DNA of 64,000 bases from positions 12,230,509 to 12,294,508 of the forward strand of contig OX465109.1 of the NCBI GenBank assembly GCA_949987565.1, given 5' to 3'. The number at the start of each line of letters is the position of its first letter. The stretch's first letter is position 1. This DNA is from Luidia sarsii (taxonomy: Eukaryota > Echinodermata > Asteroidea > Paxillosida > Luidiidae). The notes under the pieces were generated by a model. It was not told the origin of the DNA and ran no database searches. It saw only the letters and a list, made by a program, of their open reading frames with translations. The translations under genes and the position numbers were made by a program. Below, piece after piece: positions 10,611 through 21,800 of this stretch.

Positions 10611-11832
10611 TACAACTGACATAAAAAATGGTTACCTTTAAACCCAAACAGTACTATAATAGCTGTGGTGAGTCGACTGAAGGTTTCGAAGTTACAACGG
10701 AAAATGCAAAGAAACTCATCCCAAATGCTGCCACCCACAATTGCACTGTAAAATTATTGGGCAAAAAATGCCTAGCAATTGCCCACCAATTGTACTGGAT
10801 ACATCAGAAACATCAGGAAGATTTTGACCGACACAATCCACCGAATGGATTTTCTTTCACCACTTTCATTACTAATAATCATTGATATTTCGTCCACATG
10901 GTCGTCTCTGGCAATTGATACAGGAATAGTGTGTTTCGCCCAAATTGAGGTTAAAAATGAAGAATTACCTGGATTGGCTGATGGTTCATTAACCGGACTT
11001 GCTGTTATTGCTCCTGGCTTCTATATACTGCTAGTTCCGTTTAACATCTGTGTAAAATTAACGCGGAGTTCTGTCATTAAACTTAAGCTATTATAAACAT
11101 ACCATTTGCACCACAGCAACATCGGCATAAAGAGTGATAATTGTACAATATATTGTTCGGAACAGTACGTGCAGTTTATCAGCGAGCTAAAATATCATGA
11201 CATTCGGGTTTTCATGTATAGTAGTCCAAAGCTCCAATCCTGTTAATTTGTCCCTAAGTATTACATCCGATGAGTTTTACGCCTGGTTGGACGTGATTTG
11301 TCAACCGACAAGTGCCAAATATCGTACCTTTCATAATTAAAATAATAAAAATAATTATGTACAGTCGATAAAGGCCTAAATGTGTCTGTGTTTCTAAAAC
11401 GGAATTACAGGGTTACACGTCAAAACAATTTTCTCATTCATTTAGTTTCATTCAAAATTCAGAGGTGATATATCGCTCGTAATTCATTTAGCTCGTATTC
11501 AAAATATGATTTAATTAGATTAGACATTAGATCGGAGCAAAGGCAGTGATTATTTGGATACAACATTCATTAGGATGTCAAGATATATAGGGTTAAAGGT
11601 AGTGGCGTTTTCACAATGATTTGGGCCGTGCACGATCGTCTTCCATAATGAGAACACCTGTATAATGAGCACACATTACGACATTCATCGCGTAGTAACT
11701 GTGCAGGACGCACCGAAAAAAACCTCAGTGGAATTATGACAGCTATAGGCCTACACAGATGGCATTACAACATTATTACTACAGAATTATAATGGGTGGA
11801 TTTTGCTATACGGACTATACGGACATTTATTA
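10611..11832. other. Intergenic DNA
   Basis: No gene identified. Two overlapping open frames at 10628-11096 look like chance AT-rich frames without a recognisable domain. Confidence 0.4.
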
Positions 11833-11893
11833 CGGACATTTATTGCATATGCAAAAGCGTCCGCCGGACGGTTTTGCATATGCAATAATGTCC
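11833..11893. repeat. Imperfect inverted repeat (hairpin)
   Basis: The left arm at 11833-11863 (CGGACATTTATTGCATATGC and on) and the right arm at 11864-11893 are near-complementary over about 28 bp with almost no loop. The core GCATATGCAAAA is exact in both arms. It could be a snap-back element end; function unknown. Confidence 0.6.
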
Positions 11894-12189
11894 TTCGGAT
11901 AGCATTGCACAGCGGACTTAAACGGGTCCGATTCGCACAGCTGTGTATAAGCGAGACAATGTGCTTATATAGCATTAGAGGTCGTCCTCTGTTAGGCAGG
12001 ATAGGTTAACCACACCGTGACGTGGTGTTGTATAGTGTTTGACTACATATCGACCCCCACCCCTAAAAAAGTCAAATAGCTAAGGCTGATGCTTGGATTT
12101 TAAGTTGAACTTAAGTTCAAAAACTTGAACATCCTGATTTGAAATTAAATCTATGCCCGTAGTTATTGAGGGCGATGTTCATTACGTCA

Positions 12190-12320
12190 TGGGGTCAGAA
12201 GATTTGCATGGTGGAAAAAAACTAAGTGGAAGGTTTGCGGTGACACCATGTATCTCTTCTCTTTCAAGAAGTGTGGCTCTGAAAAGAGCCGGTAACTCAA
12301 CGTTTCGGGTAGTATGTGAA
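12190..12320 (+). mobile_element. MITE fragment, GGTGACACCATG family
   Basis: Shares GGTTTGCGGTGACACCATGT and a following AAAAGAGCCGGTAACTCAACG segment with copies at 33165-33350 and 62630-62767. This copy lacks a clear second terminal repeat. Confidence 0.45.
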
Positions 12321-15300
12321 CGCAATTTTTTTTTCCGCGAAGGCAGTACATAATCGGAGTAGTTCCCTGATGCGTTCAATAGGTAATGCACCTTTTTTGA
12401 GCGCGCCCTGGCACCAGTCTTTTTTTTTCAGCAAAACAAAAACCTGAAAAAGTTGTTGCCCGGAGTCGTCTTTCCACAAGCGTTTCTGTCAGTCGATAAC
12501 AAGGATATGGATTCTGAGAATAGTTTTACCAATGGCAACAGACGGGAACGCGTTGCAAAACCACGCATAAAGAGCCCAAAAGGTTTCCGTGAAGACAATC
12601 TTCGAAATGGACACTGTACTGCACGCGTTGAAGGGTCGGATTATTTCGATCGTGTCAGCATGATTTTTGACGTCCAATTAATTTGGCTTATTCTAGGATC
12701 GTCAGCAAATAAGTACACGTTTATTCCATTGCTGCAATTTTCAACAACAAATCTGGCTGGAATGTCAAATGTTGATTTGTCAATTTTCACTCCTGAAATC
12801 CGTTCTCTGACTGTTTGTATATACGGACGTTACAATGTAACATTTCCCCGACAAGAATAATGGGCCGAGTCTTCACCCCATGACGTCAACAAGGACAACC
12901 TCCACTGGGTCATGACTGCTCCCCCTCCAAAGCTTAAATGGTTTTTTTACACTCTTCGAAAAAGTTTAAAATTAGAAAAAGAATGCATCGATGTTTTTTG
13001 CTGGTACCAAATTATTATATGAAATAATTAAAAAGGAATCCAAAATGCATTGCAGTTTACCATTATGCACCTCTTTAAAATTGGACCCGGATCAAGAGTC
13101 CAACACGTACACGGGCTTGGTGTCCGGATCACGTAGTCAAAGCAAAGGGCGTGTGGCCTTGAGTTCAGCAACCTGTTTTCTTTCCCTTGCTTTTTTTTTT
13201 TTTTTTTTTTACAAATTGTTTCCTCATACTGAAGAATGGAACAACAAAACCCCAGACAGGATTTCAAGTTTCAGGAAACGAGAGAATGGGGTGAGCTTAA
13301 CACAAGCTCTGCTTCCAGGATTTTACCCCTCGTCTTCCTTCAGATTATGTTATATATTTTGGTTAATATTTTGTGACTACGTAATTTTGTATTATCTACT
13401 TACATTTAGAGAAGGAAATAAATGTATGTAAATGGAAATGGAAATGTGCAGGCTGATTAGGTCCACATCATGCAGAAATGGTTCAGTCAGAAACATGGAT
13501 GTAGTGATGTTCGATGGCTAATTTTGTTTTTAAGAATTTATTTCATTCTCTTCCTTTGAAGACCATTAGCCTATATTCAAGTCAAATAAAGGAAAAACTG
13601 ACTGGGTCCAGTCAAAGTTTTCCTTTTCAAAACAATCAGGTAAAACAAATGTAGGGCCGGTCCGCTTAAACCTACTTCAGCCAGATTTGACAGTTTAGAT
13701 CTAGGTTTCCAAATTCATATCCTTCGGGAAATGCCATTTTCAACGATGTTAGTCATGTGGTAAAACGTTGGAAGGACAAATTAAGGGGGAAATAAGAAAA
13801 GAGGTAAACAGAATAACAGAGATGAATGAAAACAAATCAACGCAGAATACCAGCGCCACGCGCCCTAACTGATTGTGCTGAGCTTCGGCGGTGCTTGAAG
13901 GCCCGGTATGTTTAGAGAAACTCCTTTAGGACTACTTTACAGTCACTGAGAGTAAAATGATAGAACACATTCTGAGAGGGATTCCTTTCACCCGGGACCT
14001 CTTCCATCTTGCAGCATGAATCTGTGAGCTGTTTGCTTTTGGATAAACGGGTGCAGTACGGCCGCTCCGCTCAAATTGACATCGACAAATTCACACACGT
14101 CTTATTAATCACCCGTTTTATTGAACAATATAGAATACTAAAGACAACCGATGCTTCACCTTTTTGTGGAAATCGGAAAATTCAGGGCCTTGAATGTGTA
14201 TTTGCTTTTTGGGCTTCGGAAGTGCGGGGGTGTGACAAGAACAGGGGAGGAGAAACGCTTAGAGAAAACACGTTGAAGGGGTAATATCATCTGGCGTATT
14301 ATTTTAGAAAAAAACATTATCTAGTTGACTGAGGGTACGTATAGAGACTGAGATTCAAGCGGTATCATTAGTCTCTATTAGTCTATAATGATGTGGACAG
14401 GTGGATTGCGGTGGTCAACATCGATCACAAACTCGATTCTAATAAAACCAGATCAAGTGACGGGCAAACGGTTGTCCCCAACACTTCGGCCATTTATGCG
14501 TGTGTATATATAAACATATTAATTAAACATAACACTAGGGAATCTGACAGTTTCAAAACCAGGAATCGTTGAATGTCGTCTAGGAGTTTAGTATTCGTGG
14601 AAACATCTCGAAAATAAAACTATTCTAAAGTATTATTAGGAAATATTTCTCACTGGGTCTAACATAACTGACTCATTGGCCATGGTATAATTCCAACTGC
14701 TTCTGAATCAATTTTATTTTTCAGTTTCTATTAATTGTTAACCAGCAAAATAGGCAAGTATCATGTGGGCAACAAAAGTTTAGAAAGTGAAAACAAAACG
14801 ATCAAGGGAAAAAACGTAGGGCCTATAGGCCTGTTCGTGCACTGCTATGGACGCAAAGGGCAATCGGAAACCTAAAACCTAAAAAAGCAAAATCCCATTA
14901 GTATCGGTAAGGAACAAAGCAACTGATATTTCTATACTCGAGCTTTTGATTTAAAAAATAAAATGGCAAGAAAATTTCACTGGGCATGGGTGGGGCAAAT
15001 TTCAAAGTGCCGCTTAAGCCCCCAAATCGAAAAACCTTCCTCGATAGAATCAGTTTGCCAGCCAAGTTCCACTTGTATGTCATGCGAAGCCCAGGCCCAA
15101 TTTCATAGAGCCGCTTAAGTTTAGCCTTCACCAAGGCGTTGATGGCCGATTTAGAAATCAAAATCCGGCCTAGTAGCCTATATAGTATGGTGCTTTGCGC
15201 AACACCGTTGCGAAATGTAGCCCCCATTGATCCGCTTACGAACGCTGTGCACCACCCCGCCCGTAACTTGCATGCGTATTATGTCGTATGCGCGTCTTGT

Positions 15301-16050
15301 CTTGGTCGGTCTTGCTACGCGAGGGCGGCCAGGGCAGCTGCGTACAGGCTCGTACACAATGTACGAACACAAGCCATTATTGTGTGTGATACGGCAGCGG
15401 TGCGGTCTGCGAGCTGTGTACAGCTTGGACCCGGCGTGGTATAATGCCGTTGTGCCGTGGTTTGCGAGCGTTTGGCCCGGATCTCTGCCCGGTGCCGAGT
15501 ACTGTACCGGAGAGATCGCCTTGGACAAGGCTACTTCGGTGTGAATATCTATCTATCCAAGCCATCCAACCCTTAGATGATGGCCTTCCCAAATAGTTGA
15601 CTATCTTTGCCGGGGCAAGGACGACATGCAGCCACAAGCAGTTAGGCCTAATCATTAACGCCGTATGTCTCAAATAATCGCGCCACGTTTTCAATTTAGA
15701 TGCAAGCAACCAATATTGTTGTAAACCTGGCGGCTAATACAGCAGGTCTGATATCACACAAAGCCAAAGAATTTGAATGTTGTTTGATTTGATGTCTCAT
15801 ACTAAGCCTTCATGCCCGACGTCTCCACAAACAAGTCTTGTTTTTGTCCGTCAATACATGTAACTTAATCATTTCCGTATGAAAATATCCGGGTAGGCCT
15901 ACGTGTAGTATGATTATAGTTTTGCACTTCCGTGTTGGGCAAGAGATGTTTCACTTTCATCATCCACCTTGACGATTTCAAAGTGTCCAAATTCCCGAGG
16001 TTCACCACATTACAACAAAATATATAATACAAGTGTAATTTTTAAAAGAT
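12321..16050. other. Intergenic DNA, low-value repeats only
   Basis: No gene supported. Present: a T-run at about 13188-13210; two GGGCAAATTTCAAAGTGCCGC / GGCCCAATTTCATAGAGCCGC-type repeat words near 14995 and 15090 (related to one at 32608); and a more GC-rich patch at 15200-15560 with several short frames on both strands and no domain. Confidence 0.4.
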
Positions 16051-16052
16051 GG

Positions 16053-16262
16053 TAAACTGCACCGGGATTTACCCGAGCGCTCTAACCATCTGAGCCATCC
16101 ATGCAGCACTTAGACGGTGACCTGCCAATAGCCATAATAGTCTTTGCCGGAGTGGGGGCGCTAGTCAGAATCATTCAACCATAATTATTTTGCCGCCTGT
16201 ACGTGGTTACAGCGCTGGTACGCATACCCGGAGGTCTCGGTTTCGAGTCCCGGGTCCAGCCA
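16053..16262 (+). mobile_element. tRNA-like SINE fragments
   Basis: Plus strand: GTGGTTACAGCGCTGG (A-box-like) at about 16204 and GGTTTCGAGTCCC (B-box) at about 16239, followed by CCAGCC and a T-rich tail. On the minus strand at 16053-16110 a second tRNA-like 5' half (GGCTCAGATGGTTAGAGCG) faces the other way. I do not see a full cloverleaf, so these are tRNA-derived repeats rather than tRNA genes. Confidence 0.5.
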
Positions 16263-17389
16263 AAGTTTTCTTTTGCATTTTTTTCAAACATTCAAACATT
16301 CCTTTGTTTGTTTGGCGTAATTGTGGCAATTGCCATGCAAGGATCACACCCTAGTTTTCATTAAATTCATTCATATGCATACAACGAAATAGTTGTAAAC
16401 CCGTTCGGGGAGCCTGGAGGACACTATAAGTGGATGCAACTTTTTAAACTTAATTTTGAAACAAACGAAGAAAAGGAAACTGGCTGGGGAATTTTCAAAA
16501 CAATTTATGAAATAAAATAATATCAATGAAAGGACCGACACTCCAAGCAAGGGCTTCCTGAGTCTGATACAGTATTTGTGCAATTTTAAATGCTGCGGTT
16601 TCAAAATGTGTACTGCCACTGACAGAATGGCACAGTTAGATTTGGGTACCAACTTGAGTCTGTGTCAAGAATCTAAAATGATATCTTATCATTATCTGGG
16701 TAATGGGCTGGTGAGCCAGTCAAGAAACGCCATGAGTGATATGAAGGGGCTTCCGTGAATATCATGTATTATGACTGTGTAACCATTTTCTCTGAGATCA
16801 CTCTGCTAAGCATACTTGAGCACTAGGGCCTATAATTATGTTGTAGGCCGACATTAAGTGATTGTTATTTATGGGGCAAATGCAGCGAGTAAACATGTCA
16901 GTGATGCCAACGAGATCCCGCCAAGTGCACGCAACCCTCTGTAAATTAGAACAGCGCGTGCAATCGTGCCATGGCTTCCTGTACCCCTTGTGCCCGCTTG
17001 GGCCTTTTTTTACAATTCTTACAACATTAATTCACACTGTAAACACTGCTAACGTTAATGATAAAAAAACTATTATTGTTCCAGGAGCCCGAAAGATACA
17101 CAAATGTTTATCATTTCGTGCGGACAGTAGAATAGACGTACAGCAGGCCAGACGGACGGCTGGCATAATTATAGAATACAGCCGTCCGGGTCCGCAGCCC
17201 GCCAAAAATACAGGAAAATCGCCATAGGGCAATACATACTACGGACCAGCAGGATCAACTCCCATTATCTCTCCATTAACTCCACGCGAGATGTGGCAAA
17301 GTGTATGACTTGAGTTACGCCCGTAGCCGCCACCATTTTCATCCACGTGAGGTCAGTATACATGTGATGAGCCCCATGTCTGAAACGCC
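16263..17389. other. Intergenic DNA left of the BEL element
   Basis: No gene or bounded repeat recognised. Confidence 0.4.
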
Positions 17390-17528
17390 CATTCCATACG
17401 CCGAATCTTTCTACCTCTGCATGACAGCATGCAGTACAACCACGGAATGTGATAGTTTTTTACACTTCCGCGGTTGTACTGCCTGCTGTCATGCAGAGGT
17501 AATGTAGAAAGATTCGGCGTATGTAATG
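17390..17528. repeat. Long imperfect palindrome next to the BEL element
   Basis: Arms at about 17390-17455 and 17465-17528 are complementary over some 60 bp (CATACGCCGAATCTTTCTAC, CTCTGCATGACAGCA, GCAGTACAACC in both), with a 5-bp indel and a short T-rich loop. The outer end of the right arm supplies the TAATG that was duplicated when the BEL element inserted. It is best read as a snap-back MITE; a small-RNA precursor is a weaker alternative. Confidence 0.75.
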
Positions 17529-18140
17529 TGTAACACAGGCTCAGTTAGTTTATGCGGGGGTACATTTCATTGCATAGCACCGGGGCACAATTTATCCAGG
17601 GGTACATTATTATTTGTTACAACCATGTGGTCTAGTCTGGTTCTCTGTTTGTATTGTGTTGTAATTGTGTCTGGGAAGTCTTGGTATCTGACCCTTCCCA
17701 ATGGACTTCTGTATTGTTGCACTCAAGCATGACCCTGGCTTGAGTCTTTTGCTCTATTATTCCTGCCTGTTTCGCTGTCCATTCAGCCCTGCCGCTCAGC
17801 AAAGTTGTGAGTTATTGTTCCTTGTCTATTTTATATTGGGATTGAAATATTTTCACTGGGTAAAGTCATCTGATTCATTTAGTATTTTCCATATTCTTCT
17901 TGCCACTGTTTCCTTAGCCATGTTATGGGGTCTTACATGTGCACATATACATCTTCATGTATCTGTATTGATTGTTTTGGTAATTTGTAAGAGTTGTCAC
18001 TTATGTATGTCTTTTGATCTGTTGATTGCAGATTAAACCTAGTTATTTCCACAAGACACTGATCAGTGTGGAAAGCGTTTGTGACCCTGAGTTTCGGGAG
18101 TGTTGGGCCGGGCAGCTGCAAGTTTGCAGGAATTACTATA
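17529..18140 (+). repeat. BEL 5' LTR
   Basis: 612 bp, begins TGTAACACAG and ends GAATTACTATA. The matching sequence at 24952-25563 has the same length, so there is no indel. It should hold the element's promoter and R region, but I cannot place a TATA box or polyadenylation signal with confidence. Confidence 0.95.
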
Positions 18141-18241
18141 GTTTAATAACTTTGAGCCACTCCTGAGAGTGAGAAGTCCTCTGAACACAGTGCACCTCCT
18201 GAGTTCTGCATTGTGACTCCTGGTCTTCAGAAGCCTTTGCT

Positions 18242-18467
18242 GAAGTCCACCCACGTTCATGGGACCGTCCTGTCCGTGAACGTCCGTGAAGTCCACCCCC
18301 GTCTGCGAGACCGTCCTGTCCGTGAACGTCCGTGAAGTCCACCCCCGTCTGCGAGACCGTCCTGTCCGTGAACGTCCGTGAAGTCCACCCCCGTCTGCGA
18401 GACCGTCCTGTCCGTGAATGTCCGTGAAGTCCACCCCCGTCTGCGAGACCGTCCTGCTTGTGAAGTC
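18242..18467 (+). repeat. 46-bp tandem repeat in BEL leader
   Basis: About five copies with unit starts at 18242, 18288, 18334, 18380 and 18426. Each contains GAAGTCCACCCCCGTCTGCG and GTCCGTGAACGTCCGT. The middle three are nearly identical; the first and last are diverged. It lies between the 5' LTR and the gag start, so it is transcribed leader RNA of the element. Confidence 0.9.
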
Positions 18468-18865
18468 TGCAGCCAGCAGTCCAGCGGACACCTTCCTCGT
18501 CCTACTGCATCGGTAACTGGAGCCGGACCTGACCAAGGAGCAACCTGGCCTGGAGAGCTGTGTCTGTTCTGTTCCATGAACGGAAATATGGACACCGACA
18601 TGTCGCAGCAGGCGGTCATAGAGAACTGTACGGATTTTGAACTCTAGTCAGACTAGTGGGTTCCTATTAGCTACGAGTACGACCCACGAACAGTTGTTTT
18701 TCTAATAGGTTTTGAGCATTCTTGCCAGGATTTGTGTACACTCTGAAAATTTGCCTACTGTTGATTGCACTTCTGATTGCTTTCATTATTGTTTCTTGGC
18801 ATTGCTTGCATTGTTGATAATCCATTTGTATTGCTTGCACTGCATGTAGTTCACCTACATTTGAC

Positions 18866-21800
18866 ATGTCTTCCTCTCAGTCCCAGAGTAGTAGGGCAGG
18901 TTCATGTGCCTCTAAGAGGTCACGTTCGAGCTATTCGTCCATCAGTAGCGCAAGAGCGAGGGCAGCTGCCACCTTGGCAAGACTTGCAGCAGAGGCTACC
19001 AGTACTAATGCTATGAAGGCTATTGAAGAGGAGCAGTTGCGACTGGCTCATCGCAAGAGAGACCTTGAGCTGCAGGTTGAGATTGCCAAGGCCACAGCGG
19101 AAGAAGCTGTCCTGAGGGAGGCTGAGGAGTCGTCTCCTTGCGGAAGTCTACGGGCATCAGGCATCCCCATCAAGTCAAGCCCTGAGGAGAAGGTGGGTCA
19201 GTGGCTGACTGCCACAAGACATGGACAATCTCCATCGCAAGTGCTGCAGCCAGCCCCAGGGCAAGTCATGATGCAGCCGCAGCCACAGCCAGCCCCAGGG
19301 CAAGTCATGATGCAGCCGCAGCCACAGCCAGCCCCAGGGCAAGTCATGATGCAGCCGCAGCCGCAGCCACAGCCAGCCCCAGGGCAAGTCATGATGCAGC
19401 CGCAGCCACAGCCAGCCCCAGGGCAAGTCATGATGCAGCTGCAGCCGCAGCCACAGCCAGCCCCAGGGCAAGTCATGATGCAGCCGCAGCCACAGCCAGC
19501 CCCAGGACAAGTCATGATGCAGCCGCAGCCGCAGCCACAGCCAGCCCCAGGGCAAGTCATGATGCAGCCGCAGCCGCAGCCACAGCCAGCCCCAGGACAA
19601 GTCATGATGCAGCCGCAGCCGCAGCCACAGCCAGCCCCAGGACAAGTCATGATGCAGCCGCAGCCGCAGCCACAGCCAGCCCCAGGGCAAGTCATGATGC
19701 AGCCGCAGCCACAGCCAGCCCCAGGACAAGTCATGATGCAGCCACAGCCACAGCCACAGCCATCCCCAGGGCAAGATGAGATGATGCTGCAACCTGCTCC
19801 TTGGCAAGTCGTCACGCCATCACAGCCATTCACACCACCCGCTCAGATGTCATCCTTGGACCTGCAGCGTGTGATGATCGACACCATGCAGTTGCCAAAA
19901 TGTGAGCTCGGCAAGTTCGATGGAGATCCCCTACAGTACTGGCTCTTCATCAGAAGCTTTGATGCGGCCGTTGGGGATACAAATGTCCCACCCAGCGTCA
20001 AGCTAAACCGCCTGTGCCACTACTGCGAGGGAGAAGCACTGACAGTCATCCACAGCTGCCTAGTGATGGAGCCGCTTTCTGGCTACGTCAAAGCCAAAGA
20101 GCTGTTGCGGGAGCGTTTCGGCAACGATTACCGAATCTCCGAGGCATGGGTCCAAAAGCTGACTGAAGGGCCACGTGTGATGCCCGGTGAGAGGAAGGCC
20201 ATCCAGAAGTTTGCTGATGATCTGAGGAGCTGCACCCTCGCCCTCTCCGCCATGGACAAGCTGGAGGAGATTGACACCAGGAGGAGTCTTGGGGCTATCG
20301 TCAAGAGACTGCCTCAATACCTGCAATCAAAATGGCGTTCAATGGCAGTCAACAACCTGGACGAGACTGGTCGTTACCCAGGCATCGAGAAACTCGTCCA
20401 GTTTCTCGACAAGTCCGCCAGAGAGGCTAACGACCCAGTGTATGGCATCAGAGATGGCAAGGAACGACCAACATTGAAGAAGGCGTCAAACTTCAATGTC
20501 CAAGCCACCAATCACAAGAATGGCAAGGCACCACCCAAGATGGGCAAAGCAGAGGAAGCAAGGTCGCAGAAGAAGCCACACTGCCCATTGTGTGCAGGCA
20601 GTCATTGTCTTGACTCATGCACTGAATTTGCGAAGATGTCTCCTTCTGCACGGCTAGCGACGGCACGAGACAAGAAAGTTTGCTTCAACTGCCTAGCCTG
20701 GAAACGTCACTTCTCCAGAAACTGTGACCGAGGCCCTTGCAGCGTTTGTCAAGGGAAGCACTCCAAGTTACTGCACGACGCATTTTGCCCTGTCCAGACG
20801 AGCAGCGGAAATCCACCTGCTACATCAGAGCATGGGGATCAGAAGGCTGGTGCAACTAGTTACGCATGCGGAGGAGTACAATCACCTGCGAAGATAGCTC
20901 TACCGGTAGTTGCAGTGATGGTGAGAGGCAGCAAAGGGGAAGACTGGCTCAAGACGTACGCATTGCTCGACCCAGGCAGCAACAGATCGTTTTGTTCCAT
21001 GGAGCTGGTGAAGTCACTCAACCTGTCTGGTAGTCAGGAGTCCATGTCTCTCAACACTCTCAGCTCCAGCTCGCCAGTCGAGGCACTTGCAGTCTCAGTA
21101 GATGTCACTGGATTGAGCAAGGCCCAGCGTAGCAAACCTTTCCGACTGCACAAGGTTCATGCACTGAAGAACTTCCCAGTGCTGTGCAACACTCTTGCCA
21201 CACAAGAAGAGCTGCAGAAATTTGATTATCTGCAAGGGTTGCCCATTCCTCGTGTCGCCAGCGATAGTGTGATGCTGCTGATTGGCCAAGATGAGCCTCA
21301 TATTCTCGCTCCACTTGAGGTCAAGCGTGGAAATTTAGGTGAACCATATGCAGTGAGGACAGCACTTGGCTGGACAGTTAATGGTCCTATAGCTGGCGGT
21401 TCCACGGAGGTCTCTTCGCACTTCATCCAAGGAGGTCTCGAGGCCCAGGTAGAGAAGTTCTGGAAGCTGGATGCTGCGGACCCACCCGATGTCAAGGCCA
21501 TGTCTGTAAATGACAAGCGAGCTGTGAAGACCTGGAACGACTCCATAGTCCTGGCAGATGGGCACTACCAGCTTGACATACCATTCAAAGCAGACCCTCC
21601 GAACCTGCCCGATAACAAGGTCGTAGCAGAGAGACGCTTGAAGTCACTGGCTGGACGGCTGACGAGAGACCCCAAGCTGCACGCCAGATACAGTGAAGAG
21701 ATAGATAACCTATTAAGTCGTGGTTTCGCTGAGAAGGTGTCTGACCAGGAAATGGCATCTTCTCCAGGTCTCACCTGGTACCTACCTCACCACTGTGTTC

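Noticed and set aside
10628..11096. Two overlapping plus-strand frames
   Set aside because: No domain; frames in AT-rich DNA following a MITE, likely chance.
12453..12860. 135-codon plus-strand frame as a gene
   Set aside because: No recognisable domain, composition like the surrounding DNA, no splice or repeat support.
15139..15709. Four overlapping frames of 100-116 codons
   Set aside because: Present on both strands in a GC-richer patch; none resembles a known protein.
16204..16262. Functional tRNA gene
   Set aside because: No complete cloverleaf; a repeat-type tail follows the B-box.
17701..18036. 111-codon frame in the 5' LTR (same at 25124-25459)
   Set aside because: It lies wholly within the LTR, is duplicated only because the LTR is, and shows no known domain.
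19175..19833. Three long overlapping frames through the Gag repeat (two antisense, one in another plus frame)
   Set aside because: By-products of a repeat whose unit length is a multiple of three; the products are low-complexity Cys/Gly, Leu/Trp or Ala/Ser strings.
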